From positions 1 to 10,826 of the forward strand of contig JANYGY010000166.1 in the NCBI GenBank assembly GCA_025362255.1: a stretch of DNA of 10,826 nucleotides, written 5' to 3'. Both the position numbers and the translations under genes were made by a program. This stretch comes from Planctomycetales bacterium. Lineage in GTDB: Bacteria > Planctomycetota > UBA11346. Shown here one piece after another: positions 1 to 6,986 of the stretch. Below the pieces are notes generated by a model. The model worked only from the letters and a program-made list of their open reading frames with translations, searched no databases and was not told where the DNA came from. Within the stretch, counting starts at the first letter, position 1, and every line of letters starts with the position of its first letter.

Positions 1-838
1 CCGTGAAGGCGACCGGTTGGCCGGCTTGATCGGTGGCTGCCAGAGTAAGCACGCCGGCTTTCCGGGTCAGCCCGGTGACCTTAGTGTTCAGACTGAACGT
101 GACGCCTTGCTTGGTCAGTGATTTCTGCAGTTCCTTGGCCACATCCGGGTCGAGAAACGGGCAGATCTGAGGCAGGAATTCAATAACCGTGACGGCCGCG
201 CCGAGTTTTGCCCAGACGCTGCCGAGCTCGAGTCCGATCACTCCACCGCCGACTACCAGAAGGTGTTTCGGTACTTCCGGAAAGGCGATCGCCTGATCGC
301 TGGAGACCACGTCTTTGCCATCGAATGGCAGAAATGACAATTCGATCGGCACCGAGCCCATCGCGAGGACGATGTGTTTCGCGGTGTGTTCGCTCGTGAC
401 GCCATCGGCGGCCGTAACCGCAACCCGCCCAGCGGCGAGCAACTCGCCCCGCCCGGCCAGCACCTCGATGCGATTTTTCTTCATCAGGAAAGCGATGCCG
501 TCGGTCAGTCCGCTGACGACTTTGTCTTTGCGACCGAGCATCTTGCTGACGTCGATGGTTGGCTTGCCGCTGTCCACGGCTTTTCCACTGCCACCTCCAC
601 TGCCAAAGCCAATTCCATGGTCGGCAAAGTGTTTGCCGGCTTCGTGAAATTTTTCAGCAGAGTCGAGCAACGCCTTGGACGGAATGCATCCCACATTTAG
701 ACAGGTTCCACCGAGACGGATTTTGCTGCCGTCGGTGCGCGACTCGATGATGCCGACCTTCATGCCCAACTGGGCGGCGCGGATGGCACACACATAACCA
801 CCGGGGCCGGCACCAATGATCAAGACGTCATAGTTCAT
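1..838 (-). CDS. lpdA: Dihydrolipoyl dehydrogenase (E3), 5' part; C-terminus beyond the left window edge
   Basis: FAD-dependent pyridine nucleotide-disulfide oxidoreductase that reoxidises the dihydrolipoyl group on the E2 subunit and passes electrons to NAD+; cytoplasmic, part of the 2-oxoglutarate (and usually pyruvate) dehydrogenase complex. Translating the minus strand from ATG at 838 gives 279 residues with no stop before the edge, of roughly 470 expected. Visible are the FAD dinucleotide fold IIGAGPGGY (residues 7-15), the redox-active disulfide motif GGTCLNVGCIPSKALL (C46, C51), AMGSVP near 159-164 and the NAD-binding loop VVGGGVIGLELGSVW (195-209). The missing part should hold the dimerisation domain with the catalytic His-Glu pair. 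It lies 37 bases after sucB on the same strand, so it is the third gene of a sucA-sucB-lpd operon. A Gly/Ser-rich insert at residues 77-92 is unusual for the family. Family assignment is very secure; allocation to the 2-oxoglutarate rather than pyruvate complex follows from context. Confidence 0.96.
   Translation of the reverse strand, partial: MNYDVLIIGAGPGGYVCAIRAAQLGMKVGIIESRTDGSKIRLGGTCLNVGCIPSKALLDSAEKFHEAGKHFADHGIGFGSGGGSGKAVDSGKPTIDVSKMLGRKDKVVSGLTDGIAFLMKKNRIEVLAGRGELLAAGRVAVTAADGVTSEHTAKHIVLAMGSVPIELSFLPFDGKDVVSSDQAIAFPEVPKHLLVVGGGVIGLELGSVWAKLGAAVTVIEFLPQICPFLDPDVAKELQKSLTKQGVTFSLNTKVTGLTRKAGVLTLAATDQAGQPVAFT
563..610 (-). other. Gly/Ser-rich insert in the E3 protein, encoded by a short direct repeat
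   Basis: Residues 77-92 of the dihydrolipoyl dehydrogenase read GFGSGGGSGKAVDSGK, between the HGI and PTID segments, where common E3 proteins have only a few residues. The plus strand carries the 10-mer tccactgcca twice, at 584-593 and 596-605 (12-base period), so part of the insert probably arose by tandem duplication. It keeps the reading frame and looks like a flexible surface linker; no function can be assigned. Confidence 0.6.
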
Positions 839-875
839 GGAATTGACCTTTGTTTTCAGAGACGTTCAAGAAGCG

Positions 876-2102
876 TCACAGTCCCAGGATCAGACGCTCG
901 GGCGCTTCGATCAATTCCTTGATGCGCACCAGAAAGCCGACGGCCTCGGCGCCATCTACCAGGCGATGATCATAGCTCAGGGCGATGTACATCATCGGCC
1001 GGATGACGATCTGCCCATTGACCGCCATCGGCCGGTCTTTGATCGCATGCATGCCGAGAATGCCGCTTTGCGGTGGGTTGATGATCGGGGTCGACATCAA
1101 GCTGCCATACACGCCACCATTGGTGATGGTGAAGGTGCCGCCTTGCAGGTCATCGACCGCGAGCTTGCCTTCACGAGCCTTTACGGCGTAGCCGCGAATC
1201 GCTTTTTCAATATCTGCAAAAGTCATCTTTTCAGCGTGCTTGAGCACCGGCACGACCAGGCCTTTTTCGGTGCCAACCGCGATTCCGAGATTGATGTGAT
1301 CATAGGAGACCACATCCGTGCCATCGATCTGACTATTGATGCCGGGAAATTTCTGCAGTGCCTGGATCGCCGCGATCGAAAAGATCGACATGAAGCCGAG
1401 ACCGATGCCGTGCTTCTTTTCGAAATCCTCTTTCCACTTTTTGCGCAAGTCCATCGCTTCCGTCATATCGACTTCGTTGAACGTGGTCAGGATCGCGGCG
1501 GTGTGCTGGGCTTGGATCAGGCGCTGCGCGATGCGTTGACGCAAGGGGGTCATGCGCTTGCGCGTGGTCCCGCTGCCGTTGTTGGCCGGAGCTGTCGGAG
1601 CGGTCGTCCCCAGCGGTGCGGCAGCGCTGGCCGAAGCCGCTTTCGGCGCTGCCCCAGCTGCCAGGACATCGCCTTTGGTGATCCGCGCATCTTTGCCCGT
1701 ACCGGCGATTTTGGCCGGATCGAGACCGCTTTCGGCCAGCGCCTTTTCGGCGGCAGGTCCGCTCTTGGCGCGCTCTGCTGGCGCGGCAGTCGAGCTCGCA
1801 GGTGCGCCAGCCACCGGTTTAACGCCGGGACCATTCGCTGGAGCACTGACTGAAGAATCAATTACCGCGACCACTGAACCGATCGCGAGCGTCTCGCCTT
1901 CCTTGACTTTGAACGTCACCCGGCCGGCGACGCCCGCCTGGACCTCGGTGCTGATCTTGTCGGTATCCAATTCAAACAACGGCGTGCTGTCACTGACGAC
2001 CGAACCGTCAGCCACCAACCAGCGGGACAACGTACCCTCGGTGATCGACTCGCCGACGGCGGGAATTTTGACGGACTGGATGGATGAAGACGAGTTGGGC
2101 AT
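876..2102 (-). CDS. sucB: Dihydrolipoyllysine-residue succinyltransferase, E2 of the 2-oxoglutarate dehydrogenase complex
   Basis: Core subunit that takes the succinyl group from E1 on its lipoyl arm and transfers it to CoA. From ATG 2102 the product is 408 aa, normal for SucB. Order of domains: one N-terminal lipoyl domain with the lipoylated lysine in ELDTDKISTEV (K49); an Ala/Pro-rich linker; a peripheral-subunit-binding domain (AEKALAESGLDPAKIAGTG then DARITKGDVLA, about 115-147); a second Ala-rich linker; and the catalytic acyltransferase domain with FTITNGGVYGSLMSTPIINP and the active-site motif SYDHRLVDGAEAV near the C-terminus (His and Asp present). The reading frame is open further up to a TTG at 2117, but that has no ribosome binding site, whereas ATG 2102 is preceded by AGGT at a suitable distance; I chose the ATG. 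It starts 51 bases after the sucA stop, and lpd follows 37 bases on, so the three genes are probably one transcript. Confidence 0.97.
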   Translation of the reverse strand: MPNSSSSIQSVKIPAVGESITEGTLSRWLVADGSVVSDSTPLFELDTDKISTEVQAGVAGRVTFKVKEGETLAIGSVVAVIDSSVSAPANGPGVKPVAGAPASSTAAPAERAKSGPAAEKALAESGLDPAKIAGTGKDARITKGDVLAAGAAPKAASASAAAPLGTTAPTAPANNGSGTTRKRMTPLRQRIAQRLIQAQHTAAILTTFNEVDMTEAMDLRKKWKEDFEKKHGIGLGFMSIFSIAAIQALQKFPGINSQIDGTDVVSYDHINLGIAVGTEKGLVVPVLKHAEKMTFADIEKAIRGYAVKAREGKLAVDDLQGGTFTITNGGVYGSLMSTPIINPPQSGILGMHAIKDRPMAVNGQIVIRPMMYIALSYDHRLVDGAEAVGFLVRIKELIEAPERLILGL

Positions 2103-2153
2103 GATCTGACCTGACAAGGAAATAAGGTTGGCCGGTGCTTATGAAGAGTCGTA

Positions 2154-4985
2154 TCAATGCGGCTTGGCAGCTTTGCGCACCGCAATGTTGAGCGCGGCGG
2201 CAATCAAGCTTTCCTGCTCGAGATTGAACAGCGACAAGCTGCCAGGCGCAGGACTGGCGGCGGCTTCACGACCAGTGTAGGCGACATCTTTGCCGGTCAG
2301 CCGGCGCAGATACGGCTCGATGAAAGTCCACGCCCCCATGTTCTGAGGTTCTTCCTGGCACCACACGATGTCGGTGCCCTTGCCATAGGCACCCAGGACC
2401 TTGGTCAGCATGACTTCATGAAGCGGATACAATTGCTCGATGCGGATGACCGCAATGTGCGCCATCTTTTCTTCGTTGCGCCGATCGATCAGTTCATGGC
2501 CGATCTTGCCGGTGCATAACACGACCCGTTTGACCTGCTTAGAGTGGTCAGCTTGGGCGGCTGCCGGATCGGCGAGGATCTCGTGAAATCGGCCGCTGAC
2601 GAATTCGCTGAAATCACTCGCTGCCTGTTTCGAGCGCAGATGGGATTTCGGGGTCATCAGGATCAGCGGCTTGCGCACTTTGCGCAATTGCTGACGGCGC
2701 AGGATATGGAAATGCTGAGCGGCAGTGGTGCAGTACGCGACCTGCAGATTATCCTCGGCGCAGGCTTGTAGAAAGCGTTCGAGGCGTGCTGAACTGTGCT
2801 CCGGACCGGCGCCTTCCTGGCCATGCGGCAACATCAGCACCAGACCGCTGAAGCGGCCCCATTTGGATTCGGACGAGGACAGGAACTGGTCGATGATGAC
2901 CTGGGCGCCATTGACGAAATCGCCAAACTGGGCTTCCCAGATGATCAGCATATTCGGCTCGGAGAGCGAGTATCCATAATCGAAACCCATCACCGCGGCT
3001 TCGGACAGAGGGCTGTTGTAGATGCAGAATTTCGCCTGCTTGCCGGCGATGTGATCAAGCGGCGCATGACGTTCGCGGGTCTTGATGTCATACCAATAAC
3101 TGTGGCGCTGGCTGAACGTGCCTCGCCGACAATCCTGACCTGATAATCGTCCTGGAATCCCATCCAGCACCAATGAGCCGAAGGCGAGCAGTTCACCGAG
3201 CGACCATTCGATCCGCCCTTGGTTGGCGATGACCTTGCCGCGTTCCTCGACCAGTTTTTTGATCTTGGGATGGATATTGAAATCGGCCGGCCAGGTCGAG
3301 AGCGCTTTACCGATCGCGAACAAGCGCTCGGCAGGAACTCCGGTCGCGACCGCATCGTGAACATACGTGTTCGAGATCCCCGACCACACCCCGGCTCCCC
3401 GGCTACGGGTGAGTTTGGCAGGTTTGACCTTGATCGAGTTCAGCGCGTCCTGCAGTTGATTCTGCATGATAGTGGCGATCGCATCGGCTTCTTCCTGCTT
3501 GAGATCGCCGCGATCGAGCAGCTGCCGAGTATAGAGTTTCGAGATGCGTTCCTGTTCGCTGATCCGCGCATACATCGTCGGCTGGGTGTAATTCGGTTCG
3601 TCGGATTCATTGTGGCCGTACCGACGATAGCAGACGATGTCGATGACCACATCCGACTTGAACTGCTGACGGAATCTGGCGGCGATCTTGGCGACGTGGA
3701 CCACGGCTTCGGCATCGTCGCCATTCACGTGGAATACCGGGGCGTCGATCATCTTGGCGATGTCGGTGCAATAGCGGGTCGAGCGCGAATCGGCGGGCAG
3801 CGTCGTAAATCCAATCTGATTGTTGGTCACGATGTGGATGCAGCCGCCGACTTTGTACCCTTCGAGCTGCGACAGCTGCAGACATTCCATCACCAGGCCT
3901 TGGCCGGCGATCGCGGCGTCACCATGGATCAACAGGGGGACCACCTGGGCCCGCGCCTGATTGTCACCGGCCTGACGTTGCTTGCCGCGTACGCGACCGA
4001 GCACGACGGGATTGACTGCCTCAAGATGCGAGGGATTGGGGTTCAGCGTCAGATGGACTTTGCGCCCATCGCTCGTGACGTGATCACTGGAAAAGCCCAG
4101 ATGATACTTCACATCGCCGTCGCCCTGCAATTCGCGCAGGTCATAATTTCCTTCGAACTCGGTGAACACCTCTTCATAACTTTTGTTCAAGGTGTTGCAC
4201 AGCACATTGAGGCGCCCGCGATGGGCCATGCCAAGGACGATTTCCTTGATGCCGAGTTCGGGACATTCTTCGATGATCGCATCCAACGCCGGCATCAGCG
4301 ATTCACCGCCCTCAAGTGAGAATCGCTTCTGGCCGAGGAATTTGGTGTGGATGAAATGCTCAAGCGTATCCGCTTGATTCAACTTCATCAGGACGCGCCG
4401 TTTTTCATCGAGTGTCAACTGTGGCTGATTATGACCCTGCTCGACCGCATTGCGTACCCACAACCGCTGTTCGCGATCCTGGATGTGCATGTACTCGACG
4501 CCGATGTGGCCGCAGTAGGTCTTCCGCAGATGATCGACGACGGTGCGCAGCGACGCGCGCGAGCCTTCGACTCCGGGAAGATTGTTGATCGCAAATTCAT
4601 TATCGAGATCGGCTTCGGTCAGGCCGAAGGTCTCCAGCTTCAAGGCCGGATTTTCCGCCTGGTTGTTAAAGCCCAGCGGGTCCAAGGTGCAGATGGTGTG
4701 GCCCACGGCCCGGTAGCTGGCGACGAGGTATTCAAAACGCTCCTGTTCGGAACGGCCGGGACCCTTGTTGAAATTGGACGCGTTGCTGGAGGGCGTCCCG
4801 GTTTCGGGTGATCCATTTGGCCCAACCACCCCGACCCCGGCCGGCGCCGGGCGGGCAAAACCCAGATCGAAGCCCTGAAAGAACAGTTGCCAATCGCGTT
4901 CGACCGAATTTGGATCCTGCTGCCACCGCGCATATTGGCTTTCGAGGACCTCAAGATGCGCCGGGTTGGCGAAGGCATTGTTCAT
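2154..4985 (-). CDS. sucA: 2-oxoglutarate dehydrogenase E1 component (thiamine diphosphate-dependent)
   Basis: Decarboxylates 2-oxoglutarate with thiamine diphosphate and succinylates the lipoyl group of SucB; TCA cycle, cytoplasm. From ATG 4985 the protein is 943 aa, close to the approximately 930-950 aa usual for the family. The N-terminal segment (about residues 8-42, with YARWQQDPNSVERDWQLFF) matches the E1o N-terminal domain that contacts E2. Conserved blocks follow: GMAHRGRLNVL (about 252-262), the cofactor site GDAAIAGQG (355-363) and NNQIGFTT (388-395), CYRRYGHNESDEP (452-464), RLSGQDCRRGTFSQRH (613-628), PHGQEGAGPEHSSARLERF (720-738) and EEPQNMGAW (878-886). An in-frame TTG at 5042 would add 19 residues with no family similarity and would run close to the inverted repeat at 5045-5070, so I prefer the ATG; no strong Shine-Dalgarno sequence precedes either. 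It is the first gene of the sucA-sucB-lpd operon and diverges from the vapB-like gene, so its promoter must share the short stretch up to 5092. No frameshift or missing motif seen. Confidence 0.97.
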   Translation of the reverse strand: MNNAFANPAHLEVLESQYARWQQDPNSVERDWQLFFQGFDLGFARPAPAGVGVVGPNGSPETGTPSSNASNFNKGPGRSEQERFEYLVASYRAVGHTICTLDPLGFNNQAENPALKLETFGLTEADLDNEFAINNLPGVEGSRASLRTVVDHLRKTYCGHIGVEYMHIQDREQRLWVRNAVEQGHNQPQLTLDEKRRVLMKLNQADTLEHFIHTKFLGQKRFSLEGGESLMPALDAIIEECPELGIKEIVLGMAHRGRLNVLCNTLNKSYEEVFTEFEGNYDLRELQGDGDVKYHLGFSSDHVTSDGRKVHLTLNPNPSHLEAVNPVVLGRVRGKQRQAGDNQARAQVVPLLIHGDAAIAGQGLVMECLQLSQLEGYKVGGCIHIVTNNQIGFTTLPADSRSTRYCTDIAKMIDAPVFHVNGDDAEAVVHVAKIAARFRQQFKSDVVIDIVCYRRYGHNESDEPNYTQPTMYARISEQERISKLYTRQLLDRGDLKQEEADAIATIMQNQLQDALNSIKVKPAKLTRSRGAGVWSGISNTYVHDAVATGVPAERLFAIGKALSTWPADFNIHPKIKKLVEERGKVIANQGRIEWSLGELLAFGSLVLDGIPGRLSGQDCRRGTFSQRHSYWYDIKTRERHAPLDHIAGKQAKFCIYNSPLSEAAVMGFDYGYSLSEPNMLIIWEAQFGDFVNGAQVIIDQFLSSSESKWGRFSGLVLMLPHGQEGAGPEHSSARLERFLQACAEDNLQVAYCTTAAQHFHILRRQQLRKVRKPLILMTPKSHLRSKQAASDFSEFVSGRFHEILADPAAAQADHSKQVKRVVLCTGKIGHELIDRRNEEKMAHIAVIRIEQLYPLHEVMLTKVLGAYGKGTDIVWCQEEPQNMGAWTFIEPYLRRLTGKDVAYTGREAAASPAPGSLSLFNLEQESLIAAALNIAVRKAAKPH

Positions 4986-5044
4986 GGCATCACACCGTGG
5001 TTCCGCGGTCTTGACCAGCAATCCGAGCGCCCAAGGCCTCAACC

Positions 5045-5070
5045 CACTCGCACAATGACTTGTGCGAGTG
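5045..5070. promoter_or_regulatory. Perfect 10-bp inverted repeat, candidate VapB operator between sucA and vapB
   Basis: Left arm cactcgcaca (5045-5054) and right arm tgtgcgagtg (5061-5070) are exact reverse complements separated by six bases (atgact). The repeat lies 59 bases upstream of the sucA ATG and 22 bases upstream of the vapB ATG. VapBC operons are normally autorepressed by the antitoxin or complex binding palindromes near the promoter, so an operator is the natural reading; the role is inferred. I could not place a convincing -35/-10 pair on either strand (a lone ttgacc at 5011 has no good -10). If transcribed it would form a stable hairpin, so a 5'-leader structure is an alternative. 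Confidence 0.55.
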
Positions 5071-5092
5071 TGAGACCCGCAATGCTGTGGTA

Positions 5093-5296
5093 ATGGCCAC
5101 CAATCTTGATGTCGACATCGCTGCCATCGACGAACTGATCAAGCTCGGACGCTTCCGCAGCAAGCGCGAAGCGGTCGACGCCGCGGTGCTAGAAGCGATC
5201 GCTTATCGCAAGCAGCTCAAAGCGCTCGACTTCCTTGGCACGATCGATTTTCAACAGGGCGGTTCGTCGATGCCAGCCAGCGGTGAAGCCCGATGA
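5093..5296 (+). CDS. VapB-type antitoxin (ribbon-helix-helix, PF09957-like)
   Basis: A 67-aa protein resembling the VapB antitoxins that pair with PIN-domain VapC toxins: they neutralise the toxin through the C-terminal tail and repress their own operon through the N-terminal DNA-binding half. The start MATNLDVDIAAIDELIKLG gives the beta strand and first helix, SKREAVDAAVLEAI (residues 23-36) the conserved second helix, and LKALDFLGTIDF (41-52) the toxin-binding region typical of this family. The frame is open to a TTG at 5060, but that codon lies at the edge of the inverted repeat and the added residues are not family-like; ATG 5093 gives the expected MxTN start. The ribosome binding site is weak. 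The stop overlaps the start of the next gene (ATGA at 5293-5296), suggesting translational coupling. Autoregulation through the 5045-5070 palindrome is plausible. Confidence 0.85.
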   Translation: MATNLDVDIAAIDELIKLGRFRSKREAVDAAVLEAIAYRKQLKALDFLGTIDFQQGGSSMPASGEAR

Positions 5297-5733
5297 CGGC
5301 GCGGCCGATCGTAAGAGATCCTCCCGTGCTCGGCTTGCAGCCAGTGCTGCCGGACGCCGATATCTGGTGGAAAGCTTTCAGTCGCCAGGACCCTGATCCG
5401 GCAGTGGTCCACGCCTTCGCCCAGGCGGTGCGCGATCGGCGGATATTCCTGATCGGCTGGGTCCGTCAGGCATTGCTCGCCCGGGTCCGCGACGAACGCC
5501 AGTTTGCGCGCTTGGCTTGGGTGCTTTCGGCATTTCCCGATCTGCCGTTATTGCCGCGAGACCACGAACGCGCCGCTGGCATCACCCGCCGGATGCGCGA
5601 GTTGCAGTTGCCGGTGTCAGCTTGGTCAACGCTCGTGTGGTCGGTGGCCGAACGCCTCGATGGGGTGGTCTGGAGTCGCGAACGTCATTGGCAGGCTCTG
5701 CAAACGCATGGCTGTCCATTGTATCGGGCATAG
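5293..5733 (+). CDS. VapC-like PIN-domain protein with degenerate active site
   Basis: The 146-aa product sits exactly where a VapC toxin ribonuclease would be, overlapping vapB by ATGA. Its outline follows VapC: a first strand ending LPDADIWW (D21 equivalent to the first catalytic Asp), a helical middle with RQALLARVRDERQF (58-71) resembling the family's RQELL-GxRDExxF segment, then LPLLPRDHERAAGITRRMRELQLPV as two short fragments of the same match (84-108) and a final VVWSRERHW (125-133). Key acidic residues are absent: the Glu of QELL is Ala60, the Asp of the VDxLIA motif falls on Thr113 (STLVWSVAE), and the DRDF pair becomes E130 and H132. A PIN nuclease normally needs three or four acidic residues to bind metal, so activity looks unlikely. 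It also has an extra N-terminal stretch of about 15 residues. The frame is intact and the composition like its neighbours, so it may be kept for another role, for example as corepressor with VapB, rather than simply decaying. It ends eight bases from the convergent kinase gene. PIN assignment rests on context plus a partial motif match. Confidence 0.72.
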   Translation: MTARPIVRDPPVLGLQPVLPDADIWWKAFSRQDPDPAVVHAFAQAVRDRRIFLIGWVRQALLARVRDERQFARLAWVLSAFPDLPLLPRDHERAAGITRRMRELQLPVSAWSTLVWSVAERLDGVVWSRERHWQALQTHGCPLYRA

Positions 5734-5741
5734 TCGACATT

Positions 5742-6986
5742 TTATCCGCTATCAATTCTTTGCGCACTTGATCCGGGATCGACTCGCAGAATGGAAGATC
5801 CGCGGTGGTGGGGAAAGGTGAGTCGATAACAGTCGAGCCACCTGGTGGCATAAGTTTCTATATGTGCTTCATCGACCAACGCCCACACCGCGCCGCCGAA
5901 TCCCGCGCCAAAGGCCGAGGCCGCGTAGGCTCCGGCCTTCAGCGCATACGCCACCAATGCCGACGTTTCCGGAATCTGGTTGCGCAGATGGGTGGTGGCG
6001 AGGGCCTGGGATTCCGCCACTGCGTCCGCGAATGAGGCGATGTCACCGACAGCAAGCGCACGGGTCGCGATAGGCACCAGCACTGTGGATTCACGAATGA
6101 ACTGTTCGAGACGCACAGCGAGATCGTGGTCGCTGAGGTCATCCGGCCGAGCTCCAGCGTTGACCGCCTCGGCCAGGGTTCGATCTCGTCTCTGGGTGTG
6201 CAGATTCCACGCCGCCAGCGCGGCGTGCGCTCGGCCGGCGACCTGATTGTAGGCGATCCGCGCGGCGCCGGTCTTTTCGGCCATGACTCCACTCACCGCA
6301 ATCAACAATTTGGTGCCAGGGGGCAACCGAACATCGCTGACGCGGATGGTGGGGGCCAAGGACCAGCAGGTGAGCATTCCTTTTTCAGCACCGCATATCG
6401 CGGTGTGATCCATCGCGCCACCGATCGTTCCGACTCCGGTATGTCCGGCGAGGGCACCGAAATCATTGCCATTTTCAATGCATGCGGCGTACCCTGCGAG
6501 ATCAGTGGCGGTCGACGGCCAGCGTGGATCGAGGTCGAGTCCATTGAGTTCGGCGAGTGTAGCGGTCAGGGCAATGATCAGGGCAGAGGATGAACTCATT
6601 CCCGAAGCGCGGGGCACATCACTGGCCAGCGCCAGATCGGCGCCATGAACTTTTCCCGGAAAATTTCCGCGCAATCGCGCAACGACGGTCTCAACATAGA
6701 TGGTCCAACCAAGTGTTGATGAAAGAGGTGTAGATGAATGGAGTGCAGATGCGCCGCACCACACCTCCTCACTATTGCTGACGACCCGGATGAGGTCGTC
6801 CTCGCGTCTGGCACCGACGATCGCTAAACCAAGATTGGTGGCACAGGTCAAGACCCGCCCTCCGGCATAGTCGGTATGTTTTCCCAGCACTTCGATGCGT
6901 CCGGGGACCCACCAAGCAGAGGTCGAAGCAACCGCTGTCAGGCGGCTTAAAGAAGCACGTGCGACGGTGAACAGTTGCGGATTCAT
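5742..6986 (-). CDS. Galactokinase-like GHMP sugar kinase
   Basis: A 414-aa GHMP-superfamily kinase expected to phosphorylate a sugar at C1 with ATP in the cytoplasm. Motif I is WWVPGRIEVLGKHTDYAGG (25-43); motif II, the ATP phosphate loop, is PRASGMSSSSAL (125-136); a catalytic-base motif GGAMDH has D193; AVSGVMAEKTGAARIAYN (230-247) is the galactokinase-type SGVxAxKTG block; and ASAFGAGFGG (356-365) is the C-terminal glycine-rich motif. The catalytic Arg (R30) and Asp (D193) are present. Compared with classical galactokinase (GRVNLIGEHTDY), Asn is replaced by Glu32 and the sugar-contacting Glu by Lys36, and MDQ is MDH, so substrate specificity may differ; I therefore give no gene symbol. 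ATG 6986 is chosen because it overlaps the stop of the upstream nucleotidyltransferase (ATGA) and the protein then begins just before motif I; the frame is open well upstream but only as antisense-frame noise inside that gene. Both genes should be one operon. Confidence 0.88.
   Translation of the reverse strand: MNPQLFTVARASLSRLTAVASTSAWWVPGRIEVLGKHTDYAGGRVLTCATNLGLAIVGARREDDLIRVVSNSEEVWCGASALHSSTPLSSTLGWTIYVETVVARLRGNFPGKVHGADLALASDVPRASGMSSSSALIIALTATLAELNGLDLDPRWPSTATDLAGYAACIENGNDFGALAGHTGVGTIGGAMDHTAICGAEKGMLTCWSLAPTIRVSDVRLPPGTKLLIAVSGVMAEKTGAARIAYNQVAGRAHAALAAWNLHTQRRDRTLAEAVNAGARPDDLSDHDLAVRLEQFIRESTVLVPIATRALAVGDIASFADAVAESQALATTHLRNQIPETSALVAYALKAGAYAASAFGAGFGGAVWALVDEAHIETYATRWLDCYRLTFPHHRGSSILRVDPGSSAQRIDSG

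Noticed and set aside
837..1853. A long plus-strand open frame opposite sucB (over 330 codons)
   Set aside because: The product has no recognisable motif and is rich in Arg/Asp/Gly noise, while the opposite strand encodes a complete, well-conserved SucB. It is a codon-bias shadow.
3219..4319. A long plus-strand open frame opposite sucA (over 360 codons)
   Set aside because: It lies wholly antisense to conserved SucA blocks and shows no family resemblance or start signal; an antisense shadow of GC-rich coding sequence.
4986..5042. TTG-initiated 19-residue extension of SucA
   Set aside because: No similarity to E1 N-termini and no ribosome binding site; ATG 4985 gives the usual length and start.
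5060..5092. TTG-initiated extension of the VapB-like antitoxin
   Set aside because: It would place coding sequence in the right arm of the palindrome and add Cys-rich residues unlike VapB; the ATG gives the expected MxTN start.
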